64,000 nt of DNA, taken from the NCBI GenBank assembly GCA_016787805.1, contig JAEUTY010000020.1, positions 33,424 to 97,423 of the forward strand. The letters run 5' to 3'. Under the pieces are notes generated by a model. The model was not told where the DNA came from and ran no database searches. It saw only the letters and a list, made by a program, of their open reading frames with translations. Shown here in pieces: positions 18,919-26,179 of this stretch; positions within the stretch are counted from its first letter, which is position 1; each line of letters starts with the position of its first letter. The position numbers and the translations under genes were made by a program. This DNA comes from Flavobacterium sp. (GTDB lineage Bacteria > Bacteroidota > Bacteroidia > Flavobacteriales > Flavobacteriaceae).

Positions 18919-19905
18919 CTACTCAAAAACCTTACCGTTCTTGATAAAATACTTGTAAACGATGCTTTTAGTATGGAAATAATTTTCTTTTTGTGAGCTC
19001 GACCTTTTATTGTAATTTGAACTAATAAGTGAATAAAAAGAAAAGTGCGCTTGTACAATTGCCCAACAATGTTTGAATTTGCCTTTCAAAATAAATTGAA
19101 TGCCAGCCAATCCATCCAGTAGTAAACGAATAAAAATAATCGGAACCAACTGACCATCAGGCAAATTCTTAATCAGCATGGAAAGCGAATTTCTGAAATT
19201 CAAATACGTTTTTCTCGGATTTCCTTCGTTCAATGTAGCGCCACCGACATGATAAACCGTTGATTTTGAAGTGTATTTGGCTTTATAGCCCAAATTAAAC
19301 GCACGCCAACACAAATCAATCTCTTCTTGGTGAGCAAAAAAACTGTCGTCAAATCCGTTTAACCGTTTGTATACTTCTTTTCGAATGAAAAAACAAGCTC
19401 CTGATGCCCAAAATATCTCGCGTTCATCGTCGTATTGATGGTTGTCTTTTTCTATAGTATCAAAAATGCGTCCACGACAAAAAGGATAACCCAATTTATC
19501 AATAAAACCGCCCGCTGCACCAGCGTATTCAAAGTATTCTTTATTTTTATAATCCAATATTTTGGGTTGAATAATTCCAATTTCGAGTTGATTATCAAAA
19601 ATGGATAGAATAGGAACGAGCCAATTTTCAGTCACTTCAATATCCGAATTTACTAAAGCGTAATATTCTTCTTCTACTTGTTGCAACGCTACGTTGTAAC
19701 CTTTAGCAAAGCCATAATTCCCATCATTTTGAATGATTTTTACCGATGGAAATTGATTGCGAATCACTTCTATTGAGTTATCAGTCGAAGCATTGTCAGC
19801 TACATAAATGGTCGCTTCGTTTGAAAAGGCAACTACCGAAGGCAAAAATTGCTCCAACAATTGGGCTCCATTCCAATTCAATATGACAACAGCTATTTTT
19901 TTCAA
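18919..19905 (-). CDS. Family 2 glycosyltransferase (rhamnosyltransferase-like)
   Basis: The 328-aa protein begins KKIAVVILNWNGAQLLEQFL, with YVADNASTDNS (nucleotide-binding loop) and ALVNSDIEV in place of a DXD metal motif, then FWASGACFFIRKEVYKRL and HQEEIDLCWRAF. This is the GT2 profile seen in surface polysaccharide glycosyltransferases. A hydrophobic segment near residue 235-260 may associate with the membrane. The HSDR_N-like gene ends 6 nt upstream on the same strand. The transferred sugar cannot be predicted. Confidence 0.88.
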   Translation of the reverse strand: MKKIAVVILNWNGAQLLEQFLPSVVAFSNEATIYVADNASTDNSIEVIRNQFPSVKIIQNDGNYGFAKGYNVALQQVEEEYYALVNSDIEVTENWLVPILSIFDNQLEIGIIQPKILDYKNKEYFEYAGAAGGFIDKLGYPFCRGRIFDTIEKDNHQYDDEREIFWASGACFFIRKEVYKRLNGFDDSFFAHQEEIDLCWRAFNLGYKAKYTSKSTVYHVGGATLNEGNPRKTYLNFRNSLSMLIKNLPDGQLVPIIFIRLLLDGLAGIQFILKGKFKHCWAIVQAHFSFYSLISSNYNKRSSSQKENYFHTKSIVYKYFIKNGKVFE

Positions 19906-19911
19906 TGTAAA

Positions 19912-20361
19912 TTATTTAGTTTGAAAATCAGGTAATTCGGGTAAGAAAGTATATTTTTCTTGCTCAAAATCCATTTGACAAAAGTAATGATTAAGTCCGT
20001 TAGTTACCATTAAGTATTGTGCTTTTAATGTCAAATTATACCGCGCAATTTGATCAAAAGTTTGTTGGGTGATTTTGACTTCGGGCGCTTTACACTCAAC
20101 AAGTAAAAATAATTCTCCATTTGGCTGAAAAACAACCACATCGTAGCGCTTACTTAAATCATTAACTTTAATTAATTTCTCAACATTAATGTACGATTTA
20201 GCATATTTTTTATCCAGAATCAAATACTGAATCACGTGCTGACGAACCCATTCTTCGGGCGTCAAAATGATAAATTTTTTCCTGATTTCATCAAAGATAG
20301 CAACTTTATTTTCACTATTTTTGAAGCGAAACGAATACGCTGGAAAGTTGAGTTTTTGCAT
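19912..20361 (-). CDS. HSDR_N_2-type restriction-enzyme-like nuclease domain protein
   Basis: The 149-aa protein is a stand-alone version of the N-terminal domain of type I restriction R subunits. RYDVVVF (about residues 73-79) followed by LLVECKAPEV gives the D...ExK nuclease motif with Cys between E and K. EEWVRQHVIQYLI near residue 37 is the conserved helix of the family. There is no helicase part and no neighbouring methylase. It sits divergently from holA (61 nt apart), an arrangement I recall as common in flavobacteria, which suggests a housekeeping rather than a defence role. Function unproven. Confidence 0.75.
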   Translation of the reverse strand: MQKLNFPAYSFRFKNSENKVAIFDEIRKKFIILTPEEWVRQHVIQYLILDKKYAKSYINVEKLIKVNDLSKRYDVVVFQPNGELFLLVECKAPEVKITQQTFDQIARYNLTLKAQYLMVTNGLNHYFCQMDFEQEKYTFLPELPDFQTK

Positions 20362-20422
20362 AACGCAAAATTAACTAAATTTCACTAACTGTCAACTGCG
20401 ACTGAAAACGGAACACTGAATA

Positions 20423-21427
20423 ATGGATGAAGTACTAAAAATCATCAACGACATCAAAGCAGGCAACATCAAACCCATTTATTTTTTGATGGGTGATGAG
20501 CCGTATTATATTGATAAGCTGACTGAGTTTATTGAGAATAATATCCTTTCGGAAGATGAAAAAGGCTTTAATCAAATGGTGATTTACGGTCGCGATACCA
20601 CAGTAGAAGACATTGTTTCGAATGCCAAACGTTATCCTATGATGGCCGAACGTCAAGTAGTGATTGTACGTGAAGCGCAAGAGCTTTCTAAAACTATTGA
20701 TAAATTGGAGTCGTACGTTGAAAACCCACAACCCACAACAGTTTTGGTGATGGCGTACAAATACAAAACACTCGATAAACGCAAAAAAATGACCAAGTTA
20801 TTGGAGAAAAATGCGGTGCTTTTTGAAAGTAAAAAAATGTACGATAATCAAGTCGGAACCTGGATTACGCGTGTTTTGCAAGGTCGTGGTTTGACCATCG
20901 AGCCCAAAGCCAATGCCATGTTGGTCGAGTTTTTGGGCAACGATTTGAGTCGCATTAGCAATGAGATTGACAAACTCCAAATTATTTTACCCAAGGGAAC
21001 CACTATTACCGCCAAACACATCGAAGACAATATTGGTTTTAGCAAAGATTTTAACGTATTCGAATTGCAGAATGCTTTAGGTGCCAAAAACCAAGTTAAA
21101 GCCTACCAAATTGCCCAATATTTTGCCGACAATCCCAAAGACAATCCAATGGTGGTGACGACTAGCTTGGTGTTTGCTTTTTTTGTCAAGTTGCTCAAAT
21201 ACCATGGTTTGAAAGACAAAAACCCAAAAAATGTCGCTGCAGCATTGTCAATTAGTCCGTTTTTTTTAAAAGATTATGATGTTGCCTTGCGCAATTATCC
21301 GATGAAAAAAGTAAGTAGCATAGTGGCGACTTTACGCGATATCGACAACAAAAGCAAAGGAATTGGCGCCAATGCCATGAGCAACCACGACATGCTCAAA
21401 GAAATGTTGGTGAAGATTTTTAATTAG
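20423..21427 (+). CDS. holA: DNA polymerase III subunit delta
   Basis: HolA is the clamp-loader subunit that opens the DnaN sliding clamp. The 334-aa protein has the usual start with IKPIYFLMGDEPYYIDKL (about 17-34), ANVMAERQVVIVREA-like segment after YPMM, LSRISNEIDKL, and the C-terminal collar region with KDYDVALRNYPMKKV. Length and order are normal for Bacteroidota. dnaN, its functional partner, lies elsewhere in the window at 52784-53902. Confidence 0.92.
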   Translation: MDEVLKIINDIKAGNIKPIYFLMGDEPYYIDKLTEFIENNILSEDEKGFNQMVIYGRDTTVEDIVSNAKRYPMMAERQVVIVREAQELSKTIDKLESYVENPQPTTVLVMAYKYKTLDKRKKMTKLLEKNAVLFESKKMYDNQVGTWITRVLQGRGLTIEPKANAMLVEFLGNDLSRISNEIDKLQIILPKGTTITAKHIEDNIGFSKDFNVFELQNALGAKNQVKAYQIAQYFADNPKDNPMVVTTSLVFAFFVKLLKYHGLKDKNPKNVAAALSISPFFLKDYDVALRNYPMKKVSSIVATLRDIDNKSKGIGANAMSNHDMLKEMLVKIFN

Positions 21428-21501
21428 AAGCTTATCGCGCATTCCGTCTCGATGGAACAACGAGATCACGACTAGGAGAGTTTCTTTTTAAGCACTAAGG
21501 C

Positions 21502-21648
21502 CCTAGCCCAGATCGTAGCGAAGCGCTTTTTGAGATGACTTTGTAGTTTTTTGTTGGGGCAAAGCAGTGCCCAACGGAAACTGATTTGGCACTTTACAAA
21601 AACACAAAGGCAGCCAAAAACGCGTAACGAAGAGCTGGATTAGCTACT
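21502..21648 (+). repeat. Degenerate copy of a dispersed intergenic repeat (TAGCCC...GGATTAGCT type)
   Basis: The left end CCTAGCCCAGATCGTAGCG (from 21502) and right end ACGAAGAGCTGGATTAGCT (to about 21645) resemble the ends of the intergenic repeat seen in reverse orientation at 58733-58818 and 63475-63572. Inside is a hairpin, GTTGGGGCA against TGCCCAAC (about 21553-21575). I recall such repeats as frequent in Flavobacterium genomes. The 297 nt between holA and the next gene hold this repeat and a promoter, no gene. Confidence 0.55.
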
Positions 21649-21663
21649 AAAAAAAACACAAAT

Positions 21664-21696
21664 TTGTAGTAAAAGAGAGTTTTTTTTCGATATTTG
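21664..21696 (+). promoter_or_regulatory. Promoter of the small membrane protein gene
   Basis: TTG (21664-21666), a 22-nt spacer and GATATTTG (21689-21696, 7 of 8 consensus positions) precede the ATG at 21725. Confidence 0.5.
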
Positions 21697-21724
21697 CAAT
21701 CCTCAAAAACTAAAATATAGAACT

Positions 21725-21907
21725 ATGGGAATGAATAAAAATACCGTGTTTGGTTGGGCAACTTTGATTATGATTATCATGGGTTTAACGCTGATTGCGT
21801 TGGGCGCATTCCGTTACGACGAAACAGCAGGTTGGGGATTTGGCGCTACTGGAGTAGGTTTTTTAGCCAATGCATGGGTTTTTAGCTCGTTGAAAGGAAG
21901 AGTTTAG
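21725..21907 (+). CDS. Small two-helix membrane protein
   Basis: The 60-aa protein consists of two transmembrane helices (about residues 8-27 and 37-54) around a short loop FRYDETAGWG. It resembles a small conserved Flavobacteriaceae membrane family (I recall the name CAL67264 family, not certain). It has its own upstream promoter, and its stop overlaps the end of the convergent acyltransferase gene by 4 nt. Function unknown. Confidence 0.65.
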   Translation: MGMNKNTVFGWATLIMIIMGLTLIALGAFRYDETAGWGFGATGVGFLANAWVFSSLKGRV

Positions 21908-22779
21908 TTTTCTTTTTTGTGTTTCCAACGTTTGTGTGTCCACAAATAATATTCGGGAGCTTCCAGAATTTGTTGTTCAACTTTATCCATAAATTGCTCG
22001 GATAATTTGAAATTTGGAATCGATTTTATGTCGGTTGTTAGCACTTCGAATGTACCTTCATAATAACCTCGTTTTACTTTTTTCACCTTCAGATAAACTA
22101 CATTCATATTGTAGCGTTTCGACAAAAGTTCGGCGCCAATATGAATAGGAGCCTCAATTCCCATGAACTTGTACCAATACATATTTTCGGTGGGTCGAGG
22201 CGATTGATCGCTGGCAAATCCGTATACACCTAATGTGCCATTTTTGATGTTTTCTTCGATTACCTTTTTGGTTTCTTTGGTGGTAATTAAATAGGCTTTG
22301 AATTTGGAACGAATATCGCGGACTAGTTTGTCAAAATACTTATTGCGTATGCGTTTGTATATAGCGTATCCATTGAATGTGATGTGATGATTCATTGAAA
22401 TTACCCATTCATAACTCGCATAGTGCGCGCACATTAAAGCAATGCTTTTGCCTTCTTTTTCCAGTTGATGGTAGACTTCGATGTTGGTCAGAACAAAGCG
22501 TTTTTCGATTTCATTTTTGGAAATTGTCATGGTTTTGATCATTTCTAGAAACATATCGCACAAATGGCGAAATGATTTTTTTTCAATAATCAAACGTTCT
22601 TTTGCTGACAAATGTGGCAAAGCTTTAGCAAGGTTTTGACGAACCGTTTTTTTTCGGTAACCCAGAACGTAATAAATCAAAAGATAAATGGCGTCTGATA
22701 AAAAATATAAAAGTCGAAATGGCAGTATGGAAATCAACCAAAGTAAAGGGTAAAGTAGAATAAAAAAAACGAACTGCAT
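21904..22779 (-). CDS. LpxL/HtrB-like lysophospholipid (lipid A) acyltransferase
   Basis: The 291-aa protein starts with a membrane segment (FVFFILLYPLLWLISILP) and contains CAHYASYEW, the H-x4-E/D catalytic motif of the LpxL/HtrB family, followed by the RIRNKYFDKLVRDIR block and the conserved DQSPRPTENMYWYKFMG stretch. It should transfer a secondary acyl chain to lipid A at the inner membrane. The C-terminus PEYYLWTHKRWK is typical. A -7 box TATATTTG lies at 22795-22802 on the minus strand. Confidence 0.9.
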   Translation of the reverse strand: MQFVFFILLYPLLWLISILPFRLLYFLSDAIYLLIYYVLGYRKKTVRQNLAKALPHLSAKERLIIEKKSFRHLCDMFLEMIKTMTISKNEIEKRFVLTNIEVYHQLEKEGKSIALMCAHYASYEWVISMNHHITFNGYAIYKRIRNKYFDKLVRDIRSKFKAYLITTKETKKVIEENIKNGTLGVYGFASDQSPRPTENMYWYKFMGIEAPIHIGAELLSKRYNMNVVYLKVKKVKRGYYEGTFEVLTTDIKSIPNFKLSEQFMDKVEQQILEAPEYYLWTHKRWKHKKEN

Positions 22780-22880
22780 TGACTATATTTTTGGCAAATA
22801 TACGAGAAATGCTAATTTTATTTTTACCATTTAACAAATCCTAAAGAAGTATCTATTAAATTTACAGAAATAATTAGTGT

Positions 22881-23531
22881 ATGGATTTTAATCTCTTTTT
22901 ATTGGCCATTATTGCGGCTAACGTCATCATTAGTTATAAAGGTTTTGATGATGTTTATTTTTTTAGAAAATACGAATTTCATATCGGAAGTATTCGAGCA
23001 GGCGAGCAGATTAGAATGATTTCATCTGGTTTTTTGCATGTTGATATTCCACATTTGATTTTCAATATGCTTTCGTTGTATTTTTTTGCGCCTTATGTAT
23101 TTGATAATTTAAGTAATTTCTCTTTTCTATTGATTTATTTTGGTAGCTTAATTTTTGGTAGTTTATTGACGCTTATTATGCATAAAAACGACTACAGTTA
23201 CCGTGCAGTTGGAGCTTCTGGTGCGGTAACCGGAATTGTTTATTCGGCTATTTTACTCGAACCGAATATTCAAATTGGTTTAATTTTTATTCCTTTTGTA
23301 CATATTTCAGGCTATTTGTTTGGTCTTTTATATTTGTTGTATTCTATATACGGAATGAAAGCTAAAAGTGATAACATTGGACATACTGCTCATTTTGGTG
23401 GTGCAATTGGCGGTTATTTGATCACATTGTTAAAAGAACCATCAATTGTAACTGAGCAAACTTTTTTAGTGGTTGTTTTGGCCATTCCAATTGTGTTGCT
23501 GTATTTTTTGCAAAAAAAAGGAAGTCTGTAA
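22881..23531 (+). CDS. Rhomboid-family intramembrane serine protease
   Basis: Rhomboids cleave transmembrane helices inside the membrane. The 216-aa protein has about six hydrophobic segments; HLIFNM (58-63) is the conserved His/Asn pair of TM2, VGASGAVTG places the nucleophile at Ser113, and AHFGGAIGG gives catalytic His171. It is a minimal rhomboid without extra cytoplasmic domain. The SIMPL gene follows 45 nt later in the same direction. Substrates unknown. Confidence 0.92.
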   Translation: MDFNLFLLAIIAANVIISYKGFDDVYFFRKYEFHIGSIRAGEQIRMISSGFLHVDIPHLIFNMLSLYFFAPYVFDNLSNFSFLLIYFGSLIFGSLLTLIMHKNDYSYRAVGASGAVTGIVYSAILLEPNIQIGLIFIPFVHISGYLFGLLYLLYSIYGMKAKSDNIGHTAHFGGAIGGYLITLLKEPSIVTEQTFLVVVLAIPIVLLYFLQKKGSL

Positions 23532-23576
23532 ATTGGCACAACTTTTGAAAAGTTCCTATCAATAATTTTTTACATC

Positions 23577-24275
23577 ATGAAAAAGACAATTTTATTACTA
23601 ACATTATTAATGGGTGCCATGATTGAAGCGCAAGAAACTAAAACAAATCAAATTCCTCAAATTTCGGTTACTGGTGAAGGAAAAATTAAAATAGTTCCTG
23701 ATATGGGAGTTATTTCACTTGGAGTTGAAAATACGGGCAAAGACGCTGCAGAAGTTAAAAAGATGAATGATGAGATAGTTGACAAAGTCATCAAATACAT
23801 TAAAAAGAATGCTATTCCAGCTTCTGATTACCAAACTACCAATGTAAGTTTGTATAAAAACTACGATTATGAGAAAAAGAAATACAATTTCGTAGCCAAT
23901 CAAACCATTACGATTACACTAAAAGATTTGAAAAAATACAACGAATTTATGATGGGAGTTTCAGATACTGGTGTAACGACTATTCATGGAGTAGAATTCA
24001 AATCGTCTAAAATGAGTGATTACGAAAGTGACGCTCGTAAAAGTGCAATGCTCAATGCAAAGAAAAAAGCCGAAGATTATGTTTCAGTATTGAATCAAAA
24101 AGTAGGTAAGGCGCTTTTAATTTCTGATGCAACATTTGTTAACCCTCCAATTCCAATGTTCAAAGGAGCAATGATGTCGATGGATGCTGAAGCAGGTGGA
24201 ATGCCAAGAGAAACGCTAGCGATTGGCGAAATTGAGATCAATGCAACAGTTCAGGTTACTTTTGTTTTAGAATAA
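23577..24275 (+). CDS. SIMPL-domain (DUF541) exported protein
   Basis: The 232-aa protein has a signal peptide ending near MIEAQ and a SIMPL/DUF541 domain: ISVTGEGKIKIVPDMGVISLGVE at the start, YQTTNVSLYKNYDYE in the middle and the C-terminal IEINATVQVTFVLE. SIMPL proteins are periplasmic or outer-membrane and are linked to stress responses, with oligomeric shells reported for some members. Role in this organism unknown. Confidence 0.88.
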   Translation: MKKTILLLTLLMGAMIEAQETKTNQIPQISVTGEGKIKIVPDMGVISLGVENTGKDAAEVKKMNDEIVDKVIKYIKKNAIPASDYQTTNVSLYKNYDYEKKKYNFVANQTITITLKDLKKYNEFMMGVSDTGVTTIHGVEFKSSKMSDYESDARKSAMLNAKKKAEDYVSVLNQKVGKALLISDATFVNPPIPMFKGAMMSMDAEAGGMPRETLAIGEIEINATVQVTFVLE

Positions 24276-24299
24276 CAAAAATAATTTCTTACTATAGAG

Positions 24300-24327
24300 A
24301 AGCTCAGTCGAAAGATTGGGCTTTTTT
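24300..24327 (+). terminator. Terminator after the SIMPL gene
   Basis: AAGCTCAGTC and GATTGGGCTT enclose a GAAA tetraloop (10 pairs including two G-T) and are followed by a T run. Confidence 0.8.
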
Positions 24328-24330
24328 AAT

Positions 24331-24362
24331 TGACAATTGACAATGGGTAATTAACAATTAAT
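24331..24362. repeat. AT-rich TTGACAATTGACAAT-type intergenic repeat
   Basis: Short tandem variants of TTGACAAT / TAATTAACAATTAA lie here. The same kind of sequence appears inside the mnmE coding region at 49370-49405 and 49520-49550. Confidence 0.5.
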
Positions 24363-24407
24363 ACAATAAACTATTAACTAAGGAGTTATCCATTATCCAC
24401 TGTATTC

Positions 24408-24591
24408 ACGAATAACAGGATTGACTTCGTCCATCCTGTAAAGCTACGCTTTGAAAATAGAATAAAAGAAAAAATCCACTCAAGTAAATTTATCTTTAAA
24501 GTTGGACAAGACGAATAACAGGATTGACTTCGTCCATCCTGTAAAGCTACGCTTTGAAAATAGAATAAAAGAAAAAATCCACTCAAGTAAA
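24408..24591. repeat. Direct duplication of an 81-bp unit next to tRNA-Tyr
   Basis: Positions 24408-24488 recur at 24511-24591 (period 103). Each unit contains hairpins ACAGGAT/ATCCTGT and AAAGC-TAC-GCTTT and ends with the left arm of the tRNA-Tyr terminator. Only the copy next to the tRNA has the matching right arm. Confidence 0.85.
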
Positions 24592-24619
24592 CTTGGTGGA
24601 TTTTTTCTTTTATTCTATT
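24559..24619 (-). terminator. Very long hairpin terminator of tRNA-Tyr
   Basis: A perfect 24-bp arm pair (24559-24582 with 24596-24619) continues, past one bulged T, into CAAG-TAAA-CTTG, giving about 28 paired positions. It lies just 3' of the minus-strand tRNA. Confidence 0.8.
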
Positions 24620-24625
24620 TATTCG

Positions 24626-24707
24626 TGGGGAGAGCAGGATTCGAACCTGCGAAGATGTAATCAGCGGATTTACAGTCCGCCCTCGTTGGCCACTTGAGTA
24701 TCTCCCC
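24626..24707 (-). tRNA. tRNA-Tyr (anticodon GUA)
   Basis: On the minus strand the acceptor arm GGGGAGA (24707-24701) pairs with TCTCCCC, with discriminator A. The anticodon loop is CTGTAAA, giving GUA. The T arm reads GCAGGTTCGAATCCTGC. The 82-nt length and long variable arm are those of a class II tRNA, as expected for Tyr. CCA is not encoded. A very long hairpin terminator follows. Confidence 0.95.
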
Positions 24708-24849
24708 AACGCATTATTGCGGTTGCAAATATAAAAACACTTTTAGGCTTTCCAAATTAATTTGCAACAATATTTACGAATTAATTTTAATGCTTTGAAG
24801 TTGAGATGAATAAAAAATCCCTTGACTATAAGGGATTTTTCTATTTGCT

Positions 24850-25286
24850 TTAGTTTTTTGCTAAAAGTTCTTGAATTTTACTTTTCAATGCGTCACCAGT
24901 TAAATCTTTGGCAACAATATTTCCATTTGAATCTAGTAAAAATGTGGTTGGAATTTGTTCAATCTCATACAATTGGGCAATCGGATCTTTCCAGCCTTTT
25001 AAATTGGATACTTGCGTCCAAGTTAATTTGTCTTTTGCAATTGCAGTTTTCCAACTCTCGACATCTTCATCCAAAGAAACTCCTATTATGTTTAATCCTT
25101 TGGAATGAAACTCATTGTACAGTGCCACAACATGTGGATTTTCCATTCGGCAAGGTTTACACCACGAAGCCCAAAAATCAATTATGGTAACTTTACCTAA
25201 TGACTGTTTTAGTGAAATTGTTTTTCCTTCTGGAGAATTAGCTGAAAAATTAGGAGCTAATTTTATTTTACTGCTGCTGCTGCTGG
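24850..25286 (-). CDS. Thioredoxin-like (TlpA) half, reachable from the upstream ORF by a -1 frameshift
   Basis: This frame continues the DUF4369 protein encoded just upstream. From the A10 tract it reads TSSSSSKIKLAPNFSANSPE, then IIDFWASWCKPCRMENP with the redox CxxC, GVSLDEDVESW and the cis-Pro segment IEQIPTTFLLDSNGN. This is a complete TlpA/ResA-type thiol-disulfide oxidoreductase domain of about 140 residues. The first Met (25146) falls after the CxxC, so independent translation would lose the active site. Joined to the upstream frame it gives about 388 residues, normal for the family. Either a frameshifted gene, slippage-dependent expression, or a homopolymer sequencing error. Confidence 0.75.
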
Positions 25287-26015
25287 TTTTTTTTTTGCAC
25301 CATCCAAAGCATCCAATTGCTTTTTGATGTTTTTACCACTTTTTAATCCTTTTAAATCATCATCCAAGTTCTCATACAACTCTTTGATTTTCTTAGGATC
25401 ACTTTTTGGCATTTTAAACATACTTTCAACAATTAAAGCTGAAATAAATGATTTTGGGTGCTCAGAAGCATACTTAATCATATTATCAGTATAAGCTGAT
25501 TGAATTTTGTTAGCCTCTTTCATTATTCTGTTTACTGTCGCAGTATCTTGTTTGGCATTAGCTTCTTGAAAAGCAGCCATATTTTTATTTTGGAAATCAG
25601 TCATTTTTTTCTCAACTGATTTACCAATTTTTTTCATATCAAGATTGAATTTGTAAAACTCATCATTATTGTATGTTCCTGAAATTTTTGAAGATTGAAT
25701 ACTGTCTTTGTAAACTTCAACTTTGGCTTCATCATTTTCAACAATTAAAGAAAAACCATTATTTAGTTCTGGGAAAATGATAGAATATATTTTTGGCTCT
25801 TTTATTTTTCCTTTGAATTCAAATTTACCATCTTTAACTTTCACAGTATCAACCGGCATCATCATCATTCCACTTTCGTCTTGCGTTTGTAAAACTACCA
25901 TCTTGCCATTTTCAATACCTTTAGCGACACCAGTAATTAAGAATTCACCTTTTTTTACTTTACTGCATGAAAATAAAACCAAACTAAGAATTATAACGCT
26001 TACAATTTTTTTCAT
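25263..26015 (-). CDS. DUF4369 lipoprotein half of a TlpA-type thiol oxidoreductase (stops after an A10 tract)
   Basis: The 250-aa frame begins with a lipoprotein signal (LVLFSC, Cys17) and a DUF4369 beta domain (about 25-120: FLITGVAKGIENGKMVVLQT), then a helical linker ending DALDGAKKKPAAAAVK. In Bacteroidota, DUF4369 is normally fused to a C-terminal thioredoxin domain; here the frame stops three codons beyond a (GCA)n repeat that follows ten As, and the thioredoxin part lies in the -1 frame. The promoter at 26041-26070 is intact and both frames look conserved, so the gene does not look long decayed. Confidence 0.8.
   Translation of the reverse strand: MKKIVSVIILSLVLFSCSKVKKGEFLITGVAKGIENGKMVVLQTQDESGMMMMPVDTVKVKDGKFEFKGKIKEPKIYSIIFPELNNGFSLIVENDEAKVEVYKDSIQSSKISGTYNNDEFYKFNLDMKKIGKSVEKKMTDFQNKNMAAFQEANAKQDTATVNRIMKEANKIQSAYTDNMIKYASEHPKSFISALIVESMFKMPKSDPKKIKELYENLDDDLKGLKSGKNIKKQLDALDGAKKKPAAAAVK
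25287..25296 (-). other. A10 slippery tract at the frame junction
   Basis: The minus strand reads GCA AAA AAA AAA CCA. A -1 ribosomal shift on A-AAA-AAA, or one extra A from polymerase slippage, joins the two frames in phase; the third frame stops at once (CAG repeats then TAA). A (GCA)n microsatellite follows directly. Confidence 0.6.
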
Positions 26016-26040
26016 TATATAGGATTTAAATTAATTTCTG

Positions 26041-26070
26041 CAAAAGTATTTAAAAAAATGAAATTCGCAA
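26041..26070 (-). promoter_or_regulatory. Promoter of the DUF4369/TlpA gene
   Basis: On the minus strand TTG (26068-26070), a 19-nt spacer and TACTTTTG (26041-26048) match the consensus; the ATG is at 26015. Confidence 0.75.
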
Positions 26071-26152
26071 TTTACTTTCACATTAAGTTGGGAATTCGTT
26101 GTCATATAAATGCAATTTTATGAACATCAAACGATAATCATTATTTATTGTT

Positions 26153-26160
26153 TAAATTTG
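26153..26160 (+). promoter_or_regulatory. Putative -7 box (TAAATTTG) of the endonuclease gene
   Basis: An exact TAnnTTTG match lies 20 nt before the ATG at 26180. No clear -33 TTG is seen at the usual spacing. Confidence 0.45.
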
Positions 26161-26179
26161 CAGGTAATTTTTATTTAAA

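Noticed and set aside
24386-24709. 107-codon open frame across tRNA-Tyr
   Set aside because: It overlaps the tRNA and the duplicated terminator; the tRNA structure is unambiguous.
24822-25190. 122-codon open frame on the plus strand opposite the thioredoxin domain
   Set aside because: Antisense to a conserved CxxC-containing domain and without a plausible start region.
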